This document shows positions 16,657 to 23,556 of a stretch of DNA of 38,917 bases, in pieces. The notes under the pieces were generated by a model that did not search any database, was not told the origin of the DNA, and saw only the letters and a list, made by a program, of their open reading frames with translations. The position numbers and the translations under genes are program-made. Where the stretch lies: contig JAAYIV010000153.1 in assembly GCA_012523305.1 (NCBI GenBank), forward strand, positions 1-38,917, in the 5' to 3' direction. Every line of letters begins with the position of its first letter. Within the stretch, counting starts at the first letter, position 1. Source of the stretch: Spirochaetales bacterium. Lineage in GTDB: Bacteria > Spirochaetota > Spirochaetia > Sphaerochaetales > Sphaerochaetaceae.

Positions 16657-16677
16657 AAATACAATCCTCCTGTTTTA

Positions 16678-17955
16678 TTATTTCCTAAGAAGACTCGGGA
16701 CATATTCACTTACCCAAGGCACATAGGTGATCAACATTAATATGCCAATGGCAATCAGAATGAAGGGAATCATCTTCTTGGCAACTTTTGTCGGATTGAG
16801 ATCCCCGACTGCGCATACTGCGTAGAGCACTCCTCCGACCGGTGGCGTAAGCAACCCGATCGACAGGTTGAATACGATAATTACTCCGAATTGAATCGGA
16901 GATATTCCCATCCCGACGAGAATCGGTAAGAAAATAGGAACTACTATCGGATACACCGCTGCTCCATCCATAAACATACCGATAATGAGTAACATCACAT
17001 TGATCAGGATGAGTATCATCGTTCGATTAGTCGTTAAAGATGATATGAGTTGACTGAATTTCAATGGCAGGTCGGCATATGTGCTCAAGAAAGCGAATCC
17101 GCCCGAGAAGGAAATGATCAGTGTTGGGATTGCCGAGATAATGGCAGTCTCGATCAATGATTCGTAAAAATCTTTCCACTTGATGTTTTTATACACGAAA
17201 ACTCCTGCCAGTATCGCATAGAGCACCGAAACGGCACCGGCTTCGGTAGCGGTAAACACCCCACCGTAAATACCGCCGACTATGATGATCGGCATCCCCA
17301 ACGGTATCAAGCTCTGTTTTAGGATCACCAAAAATTCTCTGCCTGAAACCATTCCGGTTTTCGGATGATGGTGGTACCTTGCATAGCCATAACAGTAGAT
17401 GATTTGAACTGTAGCCAATAAAAGTCCTGGAATAATCCCTGCCATGAAAAGAGCGGCGATCGATGTGCCGGCAATCGTTCCATATAGAACGAACGAAATG
17501 CTCGGAGGAATGATTCCGCTAAGGGTTGCTGTCGCTGCAGTCAGAGCTCCGGTAAAGTTCACATCATAACCATCTTTTTTCATTTCAGGAATAATCATTG
17601 CCCCGATAGATGAAACATCGGCCAGGGAGGAGCCTGAGATACCCCCGAAGAACAATGAATCCAACACGTTGGCCATTGCTATGCCACCGTGGATTCGCCC
17701 GACAAGCGCTTTTGCCAGGGTAAGCAAACGCCCAGAGATCCCGGAACGGTTCATGATTTGTCCGGCCAGGATATAGAGCGGAATCGCCAGCAGAGAGAAA
17801 TTGTTCAACATCGAATTCATTTTCAACGAAATGATTGATGTCGGGAGTCCTGTCGTTATGGTCATCGCGACAAAGACACCTAATCCCAAACAGAAAGCGA
17901 TTGGGATGTTGATAAGCATCGCTAAAAAGAATACACCTAAGAGTATTATCGCCAT
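16678..17955 (-). CDS. dctM: TRAP transporter large permease (DctM)
   Basis: A 425-residue, highly hydrophobic protein of the usual DctM length. GGISGSSLADVSSIGAMIIPEMKK-type and LTPPVGGVLYAV segments are conserved helix-turn regions of the family, and about a dozen membrane helices are apparent. It forms the ion-coupled import channel with the small subunit 12 bp upstream. TRAP systems use sodium or proton gradients to import organic acids, including sialic and uronic acids. AAGGAG precedes the ATG by 8 nt. Confidence 0.92.
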   Translation of the reverse strand: MAIILLGVFFLAMLINIPIAFCLGLGVFVAMTITTGLPTSIISLKMNSMLNNFSLLAIPLYILAGQIMNRSGISGRLLTLAKALVGRIHGGIAMANVLDSLFFGGISGSSLADVSSIGAMIIPEMKKDGYDVNFTGALTAATATLSGIIPPSISFVLYGTIAGTSIAALFMAGIIPGLLLATVQIIYCYGYARYHHHPKTGMVSGREFLVILKQSLIPLGMPIIIVGGIYGGVFTATEAGAVSVLYAILAGVFVYKNIKWKDFYESLIETAIISAIPTLIISFSGGFAFLSTYADLPLKFSQLISSLTTNRTMILILINVMLLIIGMFMDGAAVYPIVVPIFLPILVGMGISPIQFGVIIVFNLSIGLLTPPVGGVLYAVCAVGDLNPTKVAKKMIPFILIAIGILMLITYVPWVSEYVPSLLRK

Positions 17956-17967
17956 TCCAATTTCTCC

Positions 17968-18474
17968 TTACAAAAGTGACGCTTTCTGTAAAGCGTATTC
18001 GTTTATGTAATCTTTTCTCACTACCGCCAATATCGTATGGAACACCATCAATCCAGCGGAAATAGGAATATTGACCAATACGAAAAATGATGGGATTTGA
18101 ATGATGGTGTAGGTATGACTCAATCCTTGTCTCACCATCGGGATTGCTTGAATCAGCATGACGTACCCGACGAACGCGATGATGACGAATTTCTTTACAA
18201 ACCAAAATAATTTGAAATTCTTTTCAGACATCCTGCTGGTCAAGCTGATGATACCTAAATGCCGGTCATACCTGATTGCATAAGCAGCACCGTACATGAC
18301 CATGAAGACAAATAAAATAATTGATAATTCCTCTGTCCAAGGCATTGAAATAGGTAAAATGTATCTAAAGAAGACTTGGGCCAATACTGCGAACACCAAC
18401 AATCCCGCTGCGATAGCCATGATCACTCGTTCTATCTTCAAAATCCATTGTTCGATTTTTATTAACATGTCCAT
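17968..18474 (-). CDS. dctQ: TRAP transporter small permease (DctQ)
   Basis: A 168-residue protein with four hydrophobic segments and the DctQ-type sequence PWTEELSIILFVFMVMYGAAY followed by R-x-x-R-H-L-G. I chose the ATG at 18474 (MDMLIKIEQW) over an upstream in-frame TTG at 18510, because AGAGGG stands about 7 nt before this ATG and the 12 extra residues are hydrophilic. It partners with DctM (next gene, 12 bp). The gap to dctP carries a perfect palindromic hairpin. Confidence 0.88.
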   Translation of the reverse strand: MDMLIKIEQWILKIERVIMAIAAGLLVFAVLAQVFFRYILPISMPWTEELSIILFVFMVMYGAAYAIRYDRHLGIISLTSRMSEKNFKLFWFVKKFVIIAFVGYVMLIQAIPMVRQGLSHTYTIIQIPSFFVLVNIPISAGLMVFHTILAVVRKDYINEYALQKASLL

Positions 18475-18564
18475 AATCAAGCCCTCTTGACGCATATAGT
18501 AATCTTTCAAGAGCCTAGCATAATGATAACTATGCGAGCGTTATCCCTAGGATTAGAAATCAAC

Positions 18565-18590
18565 AGCGGTTGGCATTAATGCCAACCGCT
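18565..18590 (-). other. Perfect palindromic RNA hairpin between dctP and dctQ
   Basis: AGCGGTTGGCATT (18565-18577) is followed directly by its exact reverse complement, a 26-nt perfect palindrome lying 18 bp downstream of the dctP stop. As RNA it forms a stem of about 11 bp with a 4-nt loop. The minus-strand tail is TGTTGATTTCT, only moderately T-rich, so partial termination or protection of the dctP 3' end is likely. Confidence 0.75.
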
Positions 18591-18607
18591 ACTAGTAACA
18601 CCAACAA

Positions 18608-19618
18608 TTACTTGAGCATGATGTCGATTAAACGAGCACCTTCCGCTCCGAACTTTGTTTTGTACGATTCAACCACTGGTTTTGCAAGTTCAAAGAAAGC
18701 AGCTTTATCAACTTCGTTGACAACTCCACCCTGAGCTTCAATTCCCTTATAGGCATTCACCAACAATTCATCTGCTGTTTTTCTCGACACTTCCCTAGCA
18801 GCATCGGCAGCTTCCAGGATGGCAGCTTTCAATTCCGGACCGAGAGCCTCGAGTTTGCTGGCCTTCATGACAACCACGATTGGCATGAGTGAGTGTTCGG
18901 TGAGAGAGAAATACTTTGCAAATTCAATGAATCCGTATTCATCGATGACAGGAGGATCGTTTTCATGAGCATCGACTGTCTTGGTCTGCAAAGAAGTATG
19001 CAATTCTCCCCAAGCTATGGGAACAGGGTTCGCTCCAAAAGCGTTGAAGGCATCGATGTACGCCGGGTCCTGCATGACACGAATCTTTTGTCCTTTCATG
19101 TCAGCGGGTGTCACCACTGGCTTGGTAGCGCTGTTCACACTCCTGAAGCCCTTTCCGATCCACCATGAAAGCGGATAGAAATCTTTTTTGACCAACTCTT
19201 CACGCATTACCCTGCCTACTTCACCAGACATGATTTCTTCGGCATGGTCAAGGGATTTGAAGATGTACGGCAACCCAAGGATACTGATCATCGGAGCAAA
19301 AGTCGCCAACGGGGACGGAGCGACGATCGCCAAGTCCAGCGAATCATTCTGGATCATTGTCAGCATTTCTTTTTCATCATTCGACAAGGTGCCGCCAGCA
19401 TAAATCTTCAGTTTTATCTGGCCTCCGGTTTTTTCGTCCAACACCTCCTGCATTTTTGCCAACCCGGTATTGTATGGATGGTATTGACCTTCTATTGCAA
19501 CATGGGCGACTGTCAGCACGATTTCTTTCTTGGCTGAAGTTTCAGCTGCCCCTGCTGCACTGAGCAAAGACAACGATACGATTAAGAGCAAAGCAATACA
19601 AAACGAAACTCTTTTCAT
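18608..19618 (-). CDS. dctP: TRAP transporter substrate-binding protein (DctP)
   Basis: A 336-residue periplasmic protein. The signal peptide runs to about residue 25 (LLSAAGAAETSA) with no lipobox. The mature protein carries the DctP signature: QKIRVMQDP with Arg180, the residue that binds the substrate carboxylate in characterised family members, then AFGANPVPIAWGELHTSLQTKTVDAHEND. This implies an acidic ligand such as a sugar acid or sialic-type acid. GGAGG precedes the ATG by 7 nt, and a good promoter lies at 19647-19675. It leads the operon dctP-dctQ-dctM-Gfo-HIT-toroid-Gfo-nagA-larA and is divergent from nagB. Confidence 0.92.
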   Translation of the reverse strand: MKRVSFCIALLLIVSLSLLSAAGAAETSAKKEIVLTVAHVAIEGQYHPYNTGLAKMQEVLDEKTGGQIKLKIYAGGTLSNDEKEMLTMIQNDSLDLAIVAPSPLATFAPMISILGLPYIFKSLDHAEEIMSGEVGRVMREELVKKDFYPLSWWIGKGFRSVNSATKPVVTPADMKGQKIRVMQDPAYIDAFNAFGANPVPIAWGELHTSLQTKTVDAHENDPPVIDEYGFIEFAKYFSLTEHSLMPIVVVMKASKLEALGPELKAAILEAADAAREVSRKTADELLVNAYKGIEAQGGVVNEVDKAAFFELAKPVVESYKTKFGAEGARLIDIMLK

Positions 19619-19646
19619 TTTGAATCCTCCTTAGATTGGTATGAGT

Positions 19647-19675
19647 AGTCTAAGCCCACCTCCCCCAGTTGTCAA
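19647..19675 (-). promoter_or_regulatory. Promoter of the TRAP-nagA-larA operon
   Basis: Minus strand: TTGACA (19670-19675), a 17-bp spacer, and TAGACT (19647-19652). Predicted start near 19640, giving a leader of about 22 nt to the dctP ATG. The first ten bases of this promoter (TTGACAACTG) recur at the oppA promoter, and its -35 overlaps a 12-bp direct repeat. Confidence 0.65.
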
Positions 19676-19770
19676 CAATTAATATCTTAAAATGTTTATT
19701 TTAAACTTGATTGTATACATCATGTGGTATAAATTAATAATAACAAAGTATGTGAATAAACAATTAATAT
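19674..19770. promoter_or_regulatory. Candidate operator region between dctP and nagB
   Basis: AACAATTAATAT occurs twice in direct orientation, at 19674-19685 (overlapping the dctP -35) and 19759-19770 (nagB leader). Between them is an inverted repeat GTTTA-ttt-TAAAC (19694-19706). AATAAAC half-sites recur at 19755-19761 and 19773-19779. This arrangement would allow one regulator to control both divergent genes; GntR or ROK proteins of the window are candidates. Confidence 0.45.
19707..19733 (+). promoter_or_regulatory. Probable nagB promoter
   Basis: TATAAA (19728-19733) preceded by TGG forms an extended -10. A TTGATT (19707-19712) lies 15 bp upstream, a short spacing that the extended -10 could compensate. 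The transcript would start near 19740, about 60 nt before the nagB ATG. Confidence 0.45.
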
Positions 19771-19799
19771 GCAAATAAACTATGATAATGGAGGTTGTT

Positions 19800-20540
19800 A
19801 TGAACATCAAAGTATTTGATAATAAGAAAATGCTTGGAGCTGCTGCCGCAAGAAAAGGTGCTGAGGCCATTAAAAGAGCTATCGAATGTCAAGGTTATGC
19901 AAGAATTATCGTCGCGACAGGAGCAAGTCAATTCGAAATGCTAGAAGCGTTACGAAATACGAAAGGAATTGACTGGTCAAAAGTCGATGCGTTTCACTTG
20001 GATGAATACGTTGGTATTTCCAAAAACCATCCGGCAAGCTTCCGTAAGTATTTGAAAGAACGATTTGTCGATCACCTGCCGACATTAAGAAGTTTCACCT
20101 ATATCAATGGAGATGCTTCTGATTTGGAGCAGGAATGCATGCGGATCGGAACGCTGGTTTCAGCAAAAGCAATTGATGTCGCATTCGTTGGAATCGGAGA
20201 AAACGGGCATTTGGCCTTCAACGATCCTCCTGCAGACTTTGATACGGAAAAACCCTACCTGATCGTTGATTTGGATCTCGCTTGCAGGGGCCAGCAATTG
20301 GGAGAAGGTTGGTTCGAATCACTGGAGGATGTACCCAAACAGGCAGTATCGATGGCCATCAAACAGATCATGAAAAGCAAAACCCTTATCGTTACCGTTC
20401 CTGATAAACGGAAGGCAAATGCGGTCTCATCCACGGTCCTCGGTCAAGTGACTCCGAATTGTCCCGCTTCGATAATGCAACAACATAGCGACTGTCATTT
20501 GTATCTGGATAATGATTCTGCCAGTCTCCTGTCAAAATAG
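19800..20540 (+). CDS. nagB: Glucosamine-6-phosphate deaminase family (NagB)
   Basis: A 246-residue protein. I chose the ATG at 19800 because GGAGG (19790-19794) is 5 nt upstream; an in-frame ATG at 19782 has no such site. NagB features are present: VATGASQ at the phosphate-loop position (38-44), FHLDEYVG with Asp68 and Glu69, and [12 protein letters not shown] with Asn135 and His137, close to the GxGxDGHxxFNE catalytic motif. The Asn in place of Asp is common in non-enterobacterial NagB; the final Glu is Asp142 here. The enzyme converts glucosamine-6-phosphate to fructose-6-phosphate and ammonia. It is divergent from the TRAP-nagA operon, and its stop is 8 bp from the stop of the convergent UroD-like gene. 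Confidence 0.87.
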   Translation: MNIKVFDNKKMLGAAAARKGAEAIKRAIECQGYARIIVATGASQFEMLEALRNTKGIDWSKVDAFHLDEYVGISKNHPASFRKYLKERFVDHLPTLRSFTYINGDASDLEQECMRIGTLVSAKAIDVAFVGIGENGHLAFNDPPADFDTEKPYLIVDLDLACRGQQLGEGWFESLEDVPKQAVSMAIKQIMKSKTLIVTVPDKRKANAVSSTVLGQVTPNCPASIMQQHSDCHLYLDNDSASLLSK

Positions 20541-20548
20541 GAGAGATT

Positions 20549-21655
20549 TCAATAGCTTCCGTATTCTCTTACAAGAGTCGGCAACATCTCGATCCTATGA
20601 AACGGAGCATCGGTAGGGACCTGATCACCTGCTGCCATGAAGAGCCTTGGCGAAGTCTCTTTTGTCGCAAGCCATGTTTTTACCGCCCTGATGAATTCTT
20701 CATCGGTTCCTTGAACACCAAAGACCGTAGCAGGAATGCCCCCTGAAAGAATCATGGCATTCCCTGCTTGCTTTCTTGCCTCTTGCGGCGAAAGAGAGAA
20801 CATGGGAGAGGGTGTGGCCGCATCGATACAGTCAACGTCACACTCTGCCATCCACCTTAAAGCGCCACGCATCTCTCCGTCGACATGCACCGCAAGGTGT
20901 TTGCCCTTTTTATGCAAACGCTGTGCGACCTCGGTATAATAGGCTTTGGAATAGCAGTCAAACAACTCTTTTGTCTGGATATTGCTGTCATAGTTATCAC
21001 TGATGATCAACGTTGAAAACGGTCCGTCAATGATAGTATCCAGAATTTCAAGATTGCGTTTGTTGATTGCATCGACAAGCGCTTTTGTTTCATCAGGATA
21101 GTCCAAATGGGTATAGATGGTCTTCTCTACCCCGTAATTTCTCGATATCAGATAACCGAGGCCCGAATAGGGAAGCTGACAGTACGGATAGCCCACATCA
21201 CCGAGTGCGTCATTCCAAGCATGCCAACGGTCCCATCGGGGGATGCACTCGACATGTTCCATGAGTGAAATGATGACAGGAAAATCATCCACCGATTCAA
21301 GCAAATGCTTTTTGATGTTGTACGAATAGCTTGAAACGCTGAATGTGCGTTCTTCATGCACACTCCCTTCAGGAGTCTTAACATAGGTATAAAACACTCC
21401 GTCCTTGGTATCTGATCTTGATATGATATCGTCTCGTGTGCTCCTCAGCTCGTAGAACGAGCCCATCTCGACATAGCAGACCGCTTGGAGTTGTTTGTGT
21501 AATTCAACCAGTTCTTGTTCGACTTGAGTATAACCGGCAAGGTTGAACGGTTTGTTACGCGTGCACTTATAATAATGGCTCAAGTCGAGTAAGAGCGGGA
21601 CTTGATCTGGAACTTGGCCGGCATACACGGCTTCAACACGTTCTCTCGGAGTCAT
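20549..21655 (-). CDS. Uroporphyrinogen decarboxylase (UroD/MtaA) family protein
   Basis: A 368-residue protein. The start at 21655 (MTPRERVEAVYAG, the typical beginning of this superfamily) is supported by AAAGGA 8 nt upstream and lies 1 bp beyond the stop of the NagB-like gene; the open frame extends 14 residues further upstream without support. The C-terminal half has HVDGEMRGALRWMAECDVDCIDAATPSP and the ILSGGIPATVFG region of the TIM-barrel fold. It is not a haem enzyme by context: such members often occur in sugar clusters of anaerobes with unknown function. The His-x-Cys zinc motif of MtaA-type methyltransferases reads H-V-D-G, so methyl transfer is doubtful. Last gene of the Opp operon, convergent with nagB. 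Confidence 0.75.
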   Translation of the reverse strand: MTPRERVEAVYAGQVPDQVPLLLDLSHYYKCTRNKPFNLAGYTQVEQELVELHKQLQAVCYVEMGSFYELRSTRDDIISRSDTKDGVFYTYVKTPEGSVHEERTFSVSSYSYNIKKHLLESVDDFPVIISLMEHVECIPRWDRWHAWNDALGDVGYPYCQLPYSGLGYLISRNYGVEKTIYTHLDYPDETKALVDAINKRNLEILDTIIDGPFSTLIISDNYDSNIQTKELFDCYSKAYYTEVAQRLHKKGKHLAVHVDGEMRGALRWMAECDVDCIDAATPSPMFSLSPQEARKQAGNAMILSGGIPATVFGVQGTDEEFIRAVKTWLATKETSPRLFMAAGDQVPTDAPFHRIEMLPTLVREYGSY

Positions 21656-21656
21656 A

Positions 21657-22592
21657 TCAGTATCCTTTTGCCCAATCAGGTTCGATATCCTTGGCATTCT
21701 CTTCGGAGATATAATAATCGGTCTTGAGCAACTGATGGATCGATGTGGGTACCAAGGGCGTCACCGGTCCATGGGCCGCCAGCCTCGTGATCATGCGCTG
21801 CCAGCTTGTCGATGTTCCATGAACGGTTATGGAACTCATGTCCATGCGATATTTGGCACCGGTCACATCCCTGGGACCGATGGTGAAGGCTTTTGGCGGG
21901 ACCATTGCCAAGTCTCCGCTTTTCCCGAACGATCCGTGCATAGAATTCTGGGCAAGGGTAAACGGACTTAAGGTGACTATCCTTGAACCCATCTGTAACC
22001 ACTCTTCTAACGAAGCGGCTTTGAATTCAGGGGCATCCGGTTCGACAAATGCAAGATGACCTGTCCATCCCGGACCGGTATAACAGGCATCTGCCCCGCC
22101 CCTATCGGCAATCATCTTGCTGTAGGCCTTACAGTTTTCATTGGTCGGTCCGATAATCTGTTCTTTCGGCGGACGCAGTTCTTTGTCGATCGCATAGTAG
22201 AAGTTGTTCAATAGTGAGTGAAAGAAACCAAATTCCCATGTCTCCGGGGCAATATTCCCGTCTTGGTCCGCATATTCGTCCAATGCGAAGACCCACACGT
22301 TACGGCAGCTGACTTTGAGCGTATTGATCAGATGGGCGACTTGCCAGTACGCAGGATTGGGATTAGGGAACATGAAGACTACCGGCGTATCTTCCACATC
22401 AGAACGATAGATCCTTGAGAATATATCGGTGATGAAGATATGGGCGATTTTCTCTGCGGGAAGCACTCTGATTTTAAAATCAGGATTACTGTGTTTTTCG
22501 ATATCCTCACGACGTATTGCTCTCACCCGTTCAATGATTTTCACATCGTCAAACGGTACCCAGGCGGAAGGTTTGTAAGCAAATTCACTCAT
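21657..22592 (-). CDS. NagB-fold isomerase/deaminase homologue with altered active site
   Basis: A 311-residue protein. The start at 22592 (MSEFAYKPSAW) is chosen for AGGAG 7 nt upstream; the frame extends 33 residues further without a ribosome binding site. WVFALDEYAD (Asp105, Glu106) and GPGWTGHLAFVEP (His179, Glu184) align with the NagB motifs LDEY and GxGxDGHxxFNE. The usual Asp/Asn before GH is Thr177. The phosphate loop (GSTP-type in NagB) is replaced by FPNPNPAYW (75-83). The protein is also longer than NagB by about 60 residues. I infer an isomerase or deaminase acting on a non-phosphorylated or differently charged amino sugar. It overlaps nothing but is 31 bp downstream of the aldo/keto reductase and 1 bp upstream of the UroD-like gene. 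Confidence 0.72.
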   Translation of the reverse strand: MSEFAYKPSAWVPFDDVKIIERVRAIRREDIEKHSNPDFKIRVLPAEKIAHIFITDIFSRIYRSDVEDTPVVFMFPNPNPAYWQVAHLINTLKVSCRNVWVFALDEYADQDGNIAPETWEFGFFHSLLNNFYYAIDKELRPPKEQIIGPTNENCKAYSKMIADRGGADACYTGPGWTGHLAFVEPDAPEFKAASLEEWLQMGSRIVTLSPFTLAQNSMHGSFGKSGDLAMVPPKAFTIGPRDVTGAKYRMDMSSITVHGTSTSWQRMITRLAAHGPVTPLVPTSIHQLLKTDYYISEENAKDIEPDWAKGY

Positions 22593-22623
22593 CACATGAC
22601 TCCTAACATTCAGATATAGTCGA

Positions 22624-23556
22624 TTATCGGTGCTGACTCCATAACGAGGGATTGACGATGTCAACCGGCACAGGAGCCAACTGTTCTTCAATGGTTATCC
22701 GTTGGGCTTCACTCAGCGAAGATCTTGACAGAAGAGCAATATTTTCCTTCAACTGCTCCAAGGTATCCACACCGATGATCGTCACGTCTATCTCGGGTGT
22801 TCCCAACACGTACGAAAACGCCAGTTCCTTCAAGCTCATGTTCCAGGCCGAAGCCAGATCATGAAATGTTCGTAACCACGGAACCGCACCGGGAAGCCTG
22901 TCCATCGCCTTGTCAAGATCCATCAACAACAATCCTTGCAGGTATGCACTTCTGGTAATGACAGTAACCGAATCTTTCTTGGCTAAGAATCCGGAACGTT
23001 TCCACCGCTGGTCAAGGGCATTGAAAGGAATTTGCATGGCAGAGACGGTCTTGTCATCAAGAGCGCTCAATGCTTCATGCGGACCGTTACCGATCGAGAT
23101 GCCCAAGGTCTTGATCACTCCTTTTTGCTGCCACTGCAGCAACCTGTTCCATACGAGGTGGTCTTTCCATGCGTAATAATCGTACGTATGCAAAAGATAG
23201 AGGGGAATCGTTTCAAGATCCAATGTTTCAAGACTCTCGGTGAGCGAAGCGTCCACCGCTTTTATCAGACTCGCATCATCAAGCTCCTTATAATCTCTGG
23301 GCAAATCGAGTTTGGTGCAGATCAAGAACTCTTTTTCTACTTCTTTGATGGCCTGTCTGATCACCGATTCACTCGAACCGTAATTTCTCGATGTGTCGAG
23401 AAAAGTGATCCCGTGTTCATGGGCCAGAGAGAGTATCGAACACACTTGATCGAAACTTACTTGACCGGTGGAATTGTTTATCCCGTAGGCTTGCCCGAAC
23501 TGAACGGTCCCCAGACCCAGACGTGAATAGTTACGTGTGGTGTTATCGTGCTTCAT
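22624..23556 (-). CDS. Aldo/keto reductase
   Basis: A 310-residue protein with the complete AKR catalytic tetrad: Asp54 (TFLDTSRNYG), Tyr59 in the same motif, Lys82 (LICTKLD) and His123 (LYLLHTYD). The opening SRLGLGTVQFGQAYG is typical of AKR families acting on sugars (L-fucose/galactose dehydrogenase-like and related). It uses NAD(P)H to reduce or NAD(P) to oxidise a carbonyl/hydroxyl in the cytoplasm. Its ATG overlaps the stop of the FrdA-like flavoprotein gene by 4 bp, so the two are probably made together and may act consecutively. Confidence 0.88.
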   Translation of the reverse strand: MKHDNTTRNYSRLGLGTVQFGQAYGINNSTGQVSFDQVCSILSLAHEHGITFLDTSRNYGSSESVIRQAIKEVEKEFLICTKLDLPRDYKELDDASLIKAVDASLTESLETLDLETIPLYLLHTYDYYAWKDHLVWNRLLQWQQKGVIKTLGISIGNGPHEALSALDDKTVSAMQIPFNALDQRWKRSGFLAKKDSVTVITRSAYLQGLLLMDLDKAMDRLPGAVPWLRTFHDLASAWNMSLKELAFSYVLGTPEIDVTIIGVDTLEQLKENIALLSRSSLSEAQRITIEEQLAPVPVDIVNPSLWSQHR

